Shown piece after piece: positions 1 to 6,218 of a DNA stretch of 22,287 nt (positions are counted from its first letter, which is position 1; each line of letters starts with the position of its first letter). The DNA lies in the IMG/VR virus record IMGVR_UViG_3300006754_000209, positions 1 through 22,287 of that record. One strand, written 5' to 3'. The position numbers and the translations under genes are program-made. Origin of the DNA: a virus. Under the pieces are notes generated by a model, which was not told where the DNA came from, searched no databases, and was given only the letters and a program-made list of their open reading frames with translations.

Positions 1-149
1 AATCCAGATGATGCCATTACTGTATCATAAAGAAGATCAACATCACATTGATACTCTTCAGCAAGGTTATAGGCAATATCAATTGCTCTATCCTTGTCTT
101 CTGTTGTATTCTCCCAAGGGGCAGAATCGCAGCGAACATGTAGTCTCAT
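1..149 (-). CDS. Small phage protein of unknown function, 3' part cut off by window edge
   Basis: An ATG at 149 opens a frame that stays open to the window edge (49 codons visible, beginning MRLHVRCDSAPWE). The start codon overlaps the stop of the 53-residue gene upstream in an ATGA junction, which is how most genes in this operon are joined, so the start is well supported. The visible part is acidic and soluble, with a run (about residues 17-45) that looks helical; no signal peptide, membrane segment or catalytic motif is seen. Base composition is more GC-rich than the sugar cassette upstream. I do not recognise the family. Confidence 0.6.
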   Translation of the reverse strand, partial: MRLHVRCDSAPWENTTEDKDRAIDIAYNLAEEYQCDVDLLYDTVMASSG

Positions 150-307
150 TGTGTTTGGTGATCCAGATGGAGGTTTACCGTGTCACGAACCCCAATATCA
201 AAAATCAGGGTGAGGTGCTTGTGGATGGGGTCTTTCGGTGCATCCTCAGCGAGGCGAACCCAGATCCAGTGGACGTGGTTCAGAAGGTGTTCAGAAAACC
301 AGGTCAT
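146..307 (-). CDS. Small hypothetical protein (53 aa)
   Basis: This 53-codon frame begins MTWFSEHLLNHVHW and ends in TGA overlapping the next ATG (ATGA). It has one of the clearest Shine-Dalgarno sequences in the window: AGGAGA, four bases before the ATG. The protein is rich in His, Trp and Leu with no recognisable domain; its first half could form an amphipathic helix. It is at the end of the operon that carries the sugar genes, about 78 bases after the SIS-domain gene, but its GC content looks higher than that cassette, so it may belong to the ancestral phage neighbourhood. Function unknown. The strong ribosome site plus coupling to the next frame is the main evidence that it is real. Confidence 0.6.
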   Translation of the reverse strand: MTWFSEHLLNHVHWIWVRLAEDAPKDPIHKHLTLIFDIGVRDTVNLHLDHQTQ

Positions 308-385
308 GCTGTCTCCTGTGTGTACTTGAGTACCCTACCAGTCAGAACGACCAATAGGGAAAATGGTGGACAGTTCATTCACTGT

Positions 386-889
386 CTATATTGTCATCAG
401 GTCTGCCCCACACTCATGGAACAGCATATAGAATTGCCACAATACTTCTACTTCAAATTCATGAAAGGTTAGATTATCCTTACTAGTATCTATTCTCCTA
501 CAAGTATCCTTGTCAATAACAATAGTCGGAACAGTAGGATGTTTCTCAGGAGCAAATAAGTAACAATCAAAATCTTCTGGTAACTCTGCAAGTGCATCAG
601 CAATAGGTGATGTAATCCTTGTACTAATACCTAAAATTAAATCTGCATGATTTGAAGCATACTCTACCCATGGTTTATGCCAAGGTTCATCCTTACTCAA
701 AGCACTCAAGTGAACAGCATCAGGAGTAAAACAAAATTTACCCAAATATCTGTTCATATCACTAGAAACATGGTGCGCAATGGCAAGATTGCCACCATTC
801 CCAATGATACCAATGCTTTTAGAACACTTAATTGATTCAACTACTGAAGAAATCATCGCTAAAGATTGCTTTGTCATCAATGTACACAT
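386..889 (-). CDS. SIS-domain sugar-phosphate isomerase, GmhA-like (divergent)
   Basis: A single SIS (sugar isomerase) domain fills the 167 residues. The phosphate-binding loop GNGGN is at residues 30-34, followed by an AIAHH stretch, then CFTPDAVHLSALSKD (about 53-67) matching the strand and loop of the phosphoheptose isomerase family, and a C-terminal helix (about 144-160). GmhA converts sedoheptulose 7-phosphate to D-glycero-D-manno-heptose 7-phosphate; KdsD, also a SIS protein, makes arabinose 5-phosphate. The usual GNGGS serine is Asn here and the canonical catalytic Glu/His positions are not obvious, so activity may differ. It overlaps the HAD gene by 53 bases. AGGAG directly abuts the first ATG (889), so the in-frame ATG at 877 (12 bases after AGGAG) may be the true start. 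It ends in TAG. Confidence 0.75.
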   Translation of the reverse strand: MCTLMTKQSLAMISSVVESIKCSKSIGIIGNGGNLAIAHHVSSDMNRYLGKFCFTPDAVHLSALSKDEPWHKPWVEYASNHADLILGISTRITSPIADALAELPEDFDCYLFAPEKHPTVPTIVIDKDTCRRIDTSKDNLTFHEFEVEVLWQFYMLFHECGADLMTI

Positions 890-1199
890 CTCCTGAATAT
901 TTACCCATGATTAGTTCTGTATATCTACAACCCCAATCTAACAACTGTTGTTCTGTATAATTATACCATCTTTTATAACAATATTGAATACTATCTCCAT
1001 CAAATTTACCCTCTGGGTTACTAAATGGTCCAGCACCTCTTGCCGTATGATATATTATTGTGTGTCCTTCATCGTATAACTTGTTTATCTTTTCTATCCT
1101 ATCATGATAGACCTTACCAGTGCCAAACATTCCCTTAATTGCAGCACCTTGCTCTACATGTTCGCATATTGTGCCATCAATGTCAACAACATATTTCAT
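837..1199 (-). CDS. HAD-superfamily phosphatase, capsule/LPS type
   Basis: A compact HAD protein of 120 residues. Motif I is DIDGT (Asp6 nucleophile, Asp8), motif II lies in YHTARG (Thr52, Arg54), a candidate motif III lysine is Lys100, and motif IV is YIDDK (Asp108, Asp109). There is no room for a large cap domain, as in small capless HAD phosphatases of polysaccharide gene clusters. It would be cytosolic and remove phosphate from a sugar phosphate; in Kdo synthesis KdsC does this step, in heptose synthesis GmhB. The start ATG overlaps the stop of the kdsB-like gene (ATGA). Its placement between a cytidylyltransferase and a SIS isomerase makes a nucleotide-sugar route likely; the precise substrate cannot be read from sequence. 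Confidence 0.8.
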   Translation of the reverse strand: MKYVVDIDGTICEHVEQGAAIKGMFGTGKVYHDRIEKINKLYDEGHTIIYHTARGAGPFSNPEGKFDGDSIQYCYKRWYNYTEQQLLDWGCRYTELIMGKYSGDVYIDDKAIFSDDFFSS

Positions 1200-1882
1200 A
1201 ATTGTTCCTCTACTGTAAGAATATCTGTGGGTCTATCTACAGCATGAGTACGCTGTGGAAATTCATACGGAATAACGTCAATTTGACCAATAAAACCAAA
1301 AGTATCTAAACCCTGCCAGGCGTTAACTAGTCTTAAGTCATATTTGTCGAAATTTCTAATGGTCTCAATATCATAAACGTAAATTCCTGCAATTCCACGT
1401 AAATTTTCGGTATATAGTTCAGGATTACGAGTAAGATTAATGATTTTTCCATTATTTATAACTGCTTTTACACAATCTTCATCATATAGGTCATTAGATT
1501 CTATTGGGTAAGTTGCTTGAACCATTTTATATTGTTTACCCACTGTTTCATTAATTACGGCATTAATCATTGAAGGGGTTATACATGGTTCATCACCTTG
1601 TAAGTTAACTATGTAATCACTACGTAATGTTTTTGATACTTCACATACACGATGAGTACATGTTGGATGTTCATGAGTAAGCACAGCATCATAACCATTT
1701 TGAATGGCAAAATCAACAAGTAATTTATCTTCTGAAGCAACTACTACATGATCTGCAATAGACTTTGCAGCATTATCACATACTCTTAAAAGTAACTCAC
1801 GCCCCTTAAGTCTCGCTAGTGGTTTACCTGGAAACCTACTAGAATTCATTCGACAAGGAATAACACATGTGGTATATGTCAT
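1196..1882 (-). CDS. kdsB: 3-deoxy-manno-octulosonate cytidylyltransferase (CMP-Kdo synthetase)-like
   Basis: A Cytidylyltransf_3 protein of 228 residues, slightly shorter than typical KdsB (about 250). The N-terminal nucleotide-binding motif is IPCRMNSSRFPGKPL (residues 8-22), then VVVASED (46-52), VLTHEHPTCTHRVCEV (67-82) in place of the usual TSxxHxSGTDRxxE, NLQGDEP (93-99), and HAVDRPTDI near the C-terminus in place of GVDTPEDL. It would transfer CMP from CTP to a 3-deoxy-octulosonate or a related acid sugar. The Asp of the GTDR motif appears to be His, so the sugar may not be Kdo. A TTG-initiated frame runs three codons upstream, but the ATG at 1882 forms an ATGA overlap with the gene before it and is the better start. 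Confidence 0.8.
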   Translation of the reverse strand: MTYTTCVIPCRMNSSRFPGKPLARLKGRELLLRVCDNAAKSIADHVVVASEDKLLVDFAIQNGYDAVLTHEHPTCTHRVCEVSKTLRSDYIVNLQGDEPCITPSMINAVINETVGKQYKMVQATYPIESNDLYDEDCVKAVINNGKIINLTRNPELYTENLRGIAGIYVYDIETIRNFDKYDLRLVNAWQGLDTFGFIGQIDVIPYEFPQRTHAVDRPTDILTVEEQL

Positions 1883-2508
1883 GGCACACAATTACCAGTA
1901 TATAAACAAACGTTACCTGCTACACTAATTCTTTCTTTATCACAATTATAAAAAGGATAAACTTGATGTCTCATTGATGATGGAAAAAGTAACATCATAC
2001 CTTCCTTATCAGGGTTCATTTCATAAGCGTATGTGTTTAATTGCCCTAATGTATTAGGATATACAAATTCAAAAATAGATATATTATGCGAATTTGATGT
2101 CAAACTAAGTGGACTCTTATTTTGCTCAAAGTGTGTAGTTGGTATCTTCATCCAAATTGCAAAACTGTAAATGCCATAATGACAATGTAAGGGATTAAAT
2201 TCTGTTTGATATTGATAATTAACCCACCAATCATTCATGAAATATGTATGATGATGACTGACTGGCACAGTATCAGCAATGTTCTTAAATTTCTCAGAAT
2301 ATTCCTTTACGGCAGGATAAACGGTATTGTGCCAAAACCAAGACTTTTCATCATAAAGTTTATAACTTCCTGATATATTGCCAGCAAGTTGATATTTTAC
2401 ATCTGGACCCTTATTCTCTATACATGATTCAACATATTGATATTCCTCTTCATTTAATTTATATTCTAACCATCCAAAGTTTACAGGATTAATTACCGTG
2501 TAACTCAT
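1879..2508 (-). CDS. 2OG-Fe(II) oxygenase, 2OG-FeII_Oxy_5-like
   Basis: This 209-residue protein looks like the phage 2OG-FeII_Oxy_5 family of the double-stranded beta-helix dioxygenases. The putative metal site is NPLHCH (His108 and His110, where the classical motif is HxD), the distal ligand is His181 in FPSSMRHQVYPF, and the 2-oxoglutarate-binding Arg is probably Arg193 in KERISVAGN. It would use 2-oxoglutarate, O2 and Fe(II) to hydroxylate a substrate. Sitting between the GT-B-like gene and kdsB, with ATGA overlaps on both sides and a GGAGG upstream of its ATG, it may act on the cassette's sugar product; that is inference. It is unlike the other three oxygenases of the window in both length and motif. 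Confidence 0.75.
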   Translation of the reverse strand: MSYTVINPVNFGWLEYKLNEEEYQYVESCIENKGPDVKYQLAGNISGSYKLYDEKSWFWHNTVYPAVKEYSEKFKNIADTVPVSHHHTYFMNDWWVNYQYQTEFNPLHCHYGIYSFAIWMKIPTTHFEQNKSPLSLTSNSHNISIFEFVYPNTLGQLNTYAYEMNPDKEGMMLLFPSSMRHQVYPFYNCDKERISVAGNVCLYTGNCVP

Positions 2509-3503
2509 AACCTTGCCTCCATATCTTTAATTATATCAGATATTTCCAAATCATCAAACCTTCTAGCATTCATTAGTAATTTCTTCTTAGCATCATGCCT
2601 ACTCAATAACTTAAAGTCTTCAGGTAGATATTGCAGATCAATATCGCCACAAGAGTTACTATACCACCAATCGTCATGCCCTCGCACACCTTCAACACTT
2701 AACATGTTATTATATAAGTTCAATCCATACAAAGAGTCTTTTAATTCTTCTGGCGTCTGTCTTAAATGAGGGGCAAGAAATATCTTACATAACTGATCCA
2801 TAATGGCAGGATTGTCCTGGTTGCGTATCCATAAATCCTGAAATTCTCCATGAATAGGTTCAGGATTAGCATATGAATCTACCTGATGAGTAGGATGCTC
2901 AACGTATGGGTTACCAATATCATAAAAGTTTACATCACACCCATTATAATAGGCATATAGAACAGCAGAAGAAAAGAAGGAAAAACAAGCAGTTTTATGT
3001 TTAGACAATAGATATGCCAATCCTAATTGAAACTCTTCTGATTCTGTACTGTCAGAAATAGAACACAACCTCAATTTAATGCCACATTCATCAAAAAAGT
3101 CCTGCCATAACTTTCTTTGGTCAGCAGGAGCAAGGCATATGATTGGTTGCTCCAATTTTCTCATAAACTGCCAAAAGTTTCTCCAATCTATTCGCCAGAA
3201 ATCCAACCCTGTGGCAATGTCCCATTTGGGCAAAAATACAAGACTACCTCTTCTACTTCTATTTGGTGTAAATGCATCAGCATATACAAAAGGACTAGCA
3301 CCTAAATGATAATAATATGATGGTTTAAGGAGTTTTCTGGTTAAGTATTCACTCCAAATATACACGCCACCACAGAAAAACTCAGTATAAAACTCAGACC
3401 TACCAAAGGTCTCACATTGAACACCAGGTATGAAATTATAATCTAATTTAATATCTAAATCCGCCCACGCATTTAGTATTTCTTTAGTGCCAAATCTACT
3501 CAT
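2505..3503 (-). CDS. Putative GT-B-like glycosyltransferase / capsule-type protein
   Basis: A soluble 332-residue protein with no signal peptide or membrane helix. Two stretches suggest a Rossmann-type GT-B or capsule-synthesis fold: RGSLVFLPKWDIATGLDF (about 85-102), resembling the strand-loop after the interdomain hinge, and KTACFSFFSSAVLYAYYNG (about 170-188), resembling the C-terminal donor-binding segment with a Ser pair followed by an Ala-containing helix and a strand (CDVNFYD). Family assignment is weak, since it rests on pattern memory only. Being co-translated with a kdsB-like gene (ATGA overlaps on both sides) it could be the transferase using the CMP-activated sugar. It could equally be an unrelated phage protein. 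The low GC matches the cassette rather than the genes before it. Confidence 0.45.
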   Translation of the reverse strand: MSRFGTKEILNAWADLDIKLDYNFIPGVQCETFGRSEFYTEFFCGGVYIWSEYLTRKLLKPSYYYHLGASPFVYADAFTPNRSRRGSLVFLPKWDIATGLDFWRIDWRNFWQFMRKLEQPIICLAPADQRKLWQDFFDECGIKLRLCSISDSTESEEFQLGLAYLLSKHKTACFSFFSSAVLYAYYNGCDVNFYDIGNPYVEHPTHQVDSYANPEPIHGEFQDLWIRNQDNPAIMDQLCKIFLAPHLRQTPEELKDSLYGLNLYNNMLSVEGVRGHDDWWYSNSCGDIDLQYLPEDFKLLSRHDAKKKLLMNARRFDDLEISDIIKDMEARL

Positions 3504-3862
3504 ATCGCGTCAATAAATCCAGATAGTTTATGTAGTTGTGCTGTATCAAGTATATCTTTATCATGCAAAATCTTAATCAATCTATGAAGTTTGCGTTCTA
3601 AATTCTTATTATCATTATAATCTACACCATCCCAATTGGCATTAAAATTCCAGTCTTTCCCATCAAAAAAATATTTTTTAGGAGACCATTGCCTAGGTAG
3701 ATTATCTATACTAACTTCATAGGCAGTGTAAGAGTCTTGTAACTCAGTAGAGTCCAAGATCTTTTCGCCTACTGTCCATGTTCCGTCTTTATTTTCCTTG
3801 ATTGGAATAAATTCAGGGATTAGAAAAACGCTTTCGTTTTTGGAGTTGACTAGGGTTTTCAT
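3500..3862 (-). CDS. Hypothetical phage protein (120 aa)
   Basis: A 120-residue acidic, soluble protein of unknown function. The first half (residues 1-75) looks beta-rich with several aromatic and Asp/Gly turns (for example DGTWTVGEKILD); the last 40 residues are a charged, probably helical segment (NKNLERKLHRLIKILHDKD). No catalytic motif is recognised. The start at 3862 has AAGGA two bases upstream, a little close but usable, and overlaps the previous gene by 50 bases in another frame. The stop overlaps the GT-like gene's ATG (ATGA). It stands at the boundary between the small early-type genes and the sugar cassette, so it may belong to either. Confidence 0.7.
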   Translation of the reverse strand: MKTLVNSKNESVFLIPEFIPIKENKDGTWTVGEKILDSTELQDSYTAYEVSIDNLPRQWSPKKYFFDGKDWNFNANWDGVDYNDNKNLERKLHRLIKILHDKDILDTAQLHKLSGFIDAI

Positions 3863-4070
3863 ATTCCTTTGTAACTATTTCTACTTTATCATAATCATGA
3901 GGAAAAATCAACAATCTGGCAGGATTTCTTCCTTCTTCTAGAACTTTGGGGTCGATTCTCATCACGGAGTAACATTCATCTATAAAATCGATTACTCCTT
4001 TGTCAACATGTTTAAACCCCTTCTCAACTGAAACCAAATCGCCTAAAGCGAAAGGTGGATCCGTTTTCAT
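3813..4070 (-). CDS. Hypothetical small beta-rich phage protein (85 aa)
   Basis: An 85-residue protein. Residues 6-50 (ALGDLVSVEKGFKHVDKGVI...) follow the pattern of a small SH3-like or KOW-like barrel: a short strand beginning GDLVSVE, a Gly turn, then VIDFI and YSVMRI strands. The C-terminal 20 residues are basic (QLQKRKRFSNP). No family is recognised with certainty. The start overlaps the stop of the 82-residue gene upstream (ATGA). Its end runs 50 bases into the next gene, a long overlap for this window but still consistent with a compact phage operon. Confidence 0.65.
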   Translation of the reverse strand: MKTDPPFALGDLVSVEKGFKHVDKGVIDFIDECYSVMRIDPKVLEEGRNPARLLIFPHDYDKVEIVTKEYENPSQLQKRKRFSNP

Positions 4071-4315
4071 TTTTTAGCATTGCATTTTTCTAAGAAGTTT
4101 TCATAATCTAAGGTGCTATCTGGATTGTCCCTACTAAAGGTGTCACAGATAAACTTCATGTCAATGGTTTCCTTTTCAATAGGTTTGAAACCTACCTTAC
4201 GGAGTTGGCGCCATGTTCTGATTTTGCCATGTGGTTCCTGAGCACGATAGAAAGGTTCTAGTGCTGCGAAATCACGAACACTCAAGGTGTGACGCGGAGG
4301 GAGAGACCCTTGCAT
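4067..4315 (-). CDS. Hypothetical phage protein (82 aa), first gene of the sugar operon
   Basis: The first gene behind the promoter at 4339-4367. The 82 residues carry a basic, aromatic N-terminal half (SVRDFAALEPFYRAQEP, then KIRTWRQLRKVGFKPIEKE) and an acidic C-terminal half; no known domain is seen. The assigned ATG has no Shine-Dalgarno sequence. It lies about 17 bases after the predicted transcription start, and its leader holds a duplicated ATTGTTATG whose first ATG is followed at once by TAA. The start is therefore uncertain, though no better in-frame start is seen nearby. The stop is shared with the next start (ATGA). GC content is higher than that of the downstream sugar genes. Confidence 0.65.
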   Translation of the reverse strand: MQGSLPPRHTLSVRDFAALEPFYRAQEPHGKIRTWRQLRKVGFKPIEKETIDMKFICDTFSRDNPDSTLDYENFLEKCNAKK

Positions 4316-4338
4316 AACAATTACATAACAATGAATAA

Positions 4339-4367
4339 ATTATACCATAAAAAAAGACCCCTGGCAG
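4339..4367 (-). promoter_or_regulatory. Sigma70-like promoter with extended -10, overlapping a terminator
   Basis: Read on the minus strand: CTGCCA (4367-4362, four of six matches to TTGACA), a 17-base spacer, then TATAAT (4344-4339) preceded by TGG, an extended -10. Transcription would start near 4332 and give a leader of roughly 17 bases to the ATG at 4315. The -35 element lies in the loop and 3' arm of the terminator for the 117-residue gene, and the T-tract is the spacer. It should drive the whole run down to the window's left end through host sigma70-type polymerase, that is early or middle rather than late expression. Confidence 0.6.
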
Positions 4368-4373
4368 GGGTCT
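4349..4373 (-). terminator. Rho-independent terminator after the 117-aa gene
   Basis: On the minus strand AGACCCC (4373-4367) pairs with GGGGTCT (4361-4355) around a five-base loop, followed by a run of seven T (4355-4349). It begins 11 bases after the stop codon of the 117-residue gene. A perfect GC-rich seven-base-pair stem plus T-tract is a textbook intrinsic terminator, and it separates that gene from the downstream operon. Confidence 0.9.
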
Positions 4374-4384
4374 CTTGTGGTAGT

Positions 4385-4738
4385 TTATGAAGTGGTTGCA
4401 GTGCTGAGGTTAGCACTTACTTTCTGATAAGCATCAACTGAATAATCAATTGCTTGCTTGATATAAGGAGAAACTGTTTTAATTCCTTCCTTAATATCAT
4501 CAATCAGAGCATCTACCTCATAATTGTGAATTTCAACCCTAGCAACAAAGTCATCTCTATAGTCTTTAAGAGACAGTTTTGGTGACGTTGGGCGAACCTT
4601 TTCAGAATGAATAGGTTGTGGGGTTTCAGTCATGGTCTTGGATTCACTTGGTTTTGTGTATTTAGTGACCTGGACTGTGGCAGTTGACTTGCGGGTGCGA
4701 CGGCGTGGAGCAGTGGCGGTTGCAGTCTTAGCAGGCAT
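4385..4738 (-). CDS. Hypothetical protein with basic, low-complexity N-terminus (117 aa)
   Basis: Residues 1-50 are disordered and basic, rich in Ala, Thr, Lys and Arg (PAKTATATAPRRRTRKSTAT), reminiscent of nucleic-acid-binding tails. Residues 55-112 are predicted helical and amphipathic (LKDYRDDFVARVEIHNYEVDALIDDIKEGIKT), perhaps an oligomerising region. No family is recognised. It is a single-gene transcription unit with its own promoter and a strong terminator, suggesting early and separately controlled expression. A DNA- or RNA-binding or host-interacting role is inference from the tail only. No clear Shine-Dalgarno precedes the ATG; an AGAGAG is about 18 bases away. Confidence 0.75.
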   Translation of the reverse strand: MPAKTATATAPRRRTRKSTATVQVTKYTKPSESKTMTETPQPIHSEKVRPTSPKLSLKDYRDDFVARVEIHNYEVDALIDDIKEGIKTVSPYIKQAIDYSVDAYQKVSANLSTATTS

Positions 4739-4763
4739 GTGTTAGATGCGTTTGTACTCTCTT

Positions 4764-4792
4764 ATTATAGAGGACAGGGGTTGCCAAATCAG
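4764..4792 (-). promoter_or_regulatory. Probable sigma70-like promoter for the 117-aa gene
   Basis: TATAAT (4769-4764, minus strand) is a perfect -10 box placed 25 bases before the ATG at 4738. At a 17-base spacing the -35 hexamer is CTGATT (three of six matches), which is weak. The region also contains an inverted repeat (GGGGTT at 4777-4782 and AACCCC at 4796-4801) covering the spacer and -35, which could modulate the promoter or mark the end of the upstream transcript. Confidence 0.5.
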
Positions 4793-4810
4793 ACAAACCC
4801 CCAATACCGT

Positions 4811-4836
4811 AACATATTGAAATATTTCAGTATGTT
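4811..4836 (-). repeat. 26-bp near-perfect palindrome overlapping the DUF262-HNH stop codon
   Basis: The arms AACATA and TATGTT flank the 12-base perfect palindrome TGAAATATTTCA, with one mismatched pair; overall 26 bases are self-complementary apart from that pair. It overlaps the TAA stop (4837-4835). There is no T-tract on either side, so it is not a standard intrinsic terminator. It may be a protein-binding site, an RNA processing or stability hairpin, or an atypical transcription end. Confidence 0.7.
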
Positions 4837-6175
4837 AAGAGTCCTGGACTGGGTTCCTACCTAGTTTTAGATTGTCCTCAGTCGTTTGAACCGCCAGGTT
4901 CTCTTGATCTGTTGATCCACCGTCTGCCCATGGGATTTTATGACCCCCATGATATTGAGTCGGATCGAACAGTTTTGATTTTTCAATGGGTTTCCCTTCT
5001 GGGGTCAACCAATTCTGATTAACCGCGGCGACAAACTTCTCTTCCTTACTGAAATTGCGGTTTGAGTCTCTTTTGACACAATACTTAACAGGATCAAACC
5101 TCTTGTCAATCTCATGACGGCGGACGGTTGTGAATTTAACCTCACGTGATCTTAATAGTTCTTTATAGGTTGCGTCACGACCTGTATTGTAATGATGCTT
5201 AGTTTCATCAACAATCAGTTCGGCATTAACCTCAAGGAATCTATCCAGAAATTCACTAGAATCATCTATCGTATATCCATTGTCATTGAGTTCTTTAACA
5301 ATGGAGAACAAATCAAGCACAGTGTTCTTATTAGGAACCACAGTGACATCTGGGAATGCGTTGATAAATTTACGGAAGTCTTCCACAAATTTATGAACCA
5401 AATTATCCTCAGTTGATCCCGCAGCATAAGCAGACCACAACGTTTTATCTGAGATCGTATACCCAACCCCATGGAAATACACCAGCGCAAGACCAGCGAT
5501 GAAATCATCAACTTTGCGACGGTTAATATCAGCGGGCGTGAAATATACTTTTAAAAGTGACTCATACTCAGTGGCGAGTGAGCGTACTTCATCCGCAAAT
5601 TTGCAGATCACAGCATTACGTTTCTCAGGACCATTTAAACTAATTCCATCATTCATCCGAATGAATAGGTTAGAAAGTTGCTCCCTTGTTGCTGTGGTTA
5701 TAATCTCAACTGTGATAAGTGCGTTTAAAAAAGTACTTTTTATTACGCCAGGAAGTGTATCAAATGTGTCGTTTTCTCCTTCGATAATCTCTACAACTTG
5801 TCCATTGATTTCGTACATGCCAGGTTCAATTCCGAATTCATTATTTTTGAATTCTTTAAGCGTTGTAACCCGATTATTAGAATCAATGTTTAAAAAGTCG
5901 ATTAACTTTTTCGACCATTCTTCATAATATTTCTGATCTTTAAATCCTTTCGATGTTACTTTGCAGGCACTGGTTGAAGCAAGAATAAACTTCGATGGTG
6001 CCATCCCTAAGATTAAAGATGTAATATAGGATGATTTATTATCTCTTTTCCAACGAACCCGTGACTGAAATCCATAGTCAGCACGAGTTTTATCTATTAA
6101 ACTGTCATAAAACGATTCAACCGTATACTTATAAAAGTCAGATACGATTGGCGAATAAGTGCTCTTGTTGCTCAT
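4835..6175 (-). CDS. DUF262-like N-terminus plus C-terminal HNH nuclease domain (GmrSD-like)
   Basis: A 446-residue protein. The N-terminal part follows the DUF262/ParB-like pattern: FQSRVRWKRDNKSSYITSLILG (about 36-57, arginine and SLILG motif) and, further on, REQLSNLFIRMNDGISLNGPEKRNAV (about 164-189), equivalent to the family's IFxRLNxGxxLxxxExRNA. The last 40 residues form an HNH motif: GGHKIPWADGG (His412), ENL (Asn426) and DNLKLG (Asn435). DUF262-HNH proteins occur in bacterial and phage defence systems such as GmrSD-type nucleases that cleave modified DNA; a role in excluding rival phages or attacking host DNA is inference. It has its own promoter and likely operators upstream. Codon and base use look more GC-rich than the flanking oxygenase and sugar genes, hinting at separate acquisition. 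A homing endonuclease is the alternative. Confidence 0.75.
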   Translation of the reverse strand: MSNKSTYSPIVSDFYKYTVESFYDSLIDKTRADYGFQSRVRWKRDNKSSYITSLILGMAPSKFILASTSACKVTSKGFKDQKYYEEWSKKLIDFLNIDSNNRVTTLKEFKNNEFGIEPGMYEINGQVVEIIEGENDTFDTLPGVIKSTFLNALITVEIITTATREQLSNLFIRMNDGISLNGPEKRNAVICKFADEVRSLATEYESLLKVYFTPADINRRKVDDFIAGLALVYFHGVGYTISDKTLWSAYAAGSTEDNLVHKFVEDFRKFINAFPDVTVVPNKNTVLDLFSIVKELNDNGYTIDDSSEFLDRFLEVNAELIVDETKHHYNTGRDATYKELLRSREVKFTTVRRHEIDKRFDPVKYCVKRDSNRNFSKEEKFVAAVNQNWLTPEGKPIEKSKLFDPTQYHGGHKIPWADGGSTDQENLAVQTTEDNLKLGRNPVQDS

Positions 6176-6218
6176 TGGTCTACCATAGTATTGGAACTGG
6201 GTTGTTGTTAGTATCGAG

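Noticed and set aside
304-378. A 24-codon minus-strand frame (and a GTG frame just upstream) in the gap after the SIS gene
   Set aside because: It does form an ATGA overlap with the 53-residue gene, but it has no ribosome site and is too short to support as a gene.
8-472. Plus-strand open frame of 154 codons at the left end
   Set aside because: It lies opposite two minus-strand genes with ribosome sites and ATGA coupling and part of the SIS gene; its translation shows no domain and no ribosome site.
4777-4801. GGGGTT/AACCCC inverted repeat as a terminator for the nuclease gene
   Set aside because: Six-base stem, 13-base loop and no T-tract on either strand; kept only as a note on the neighbouring promoter.
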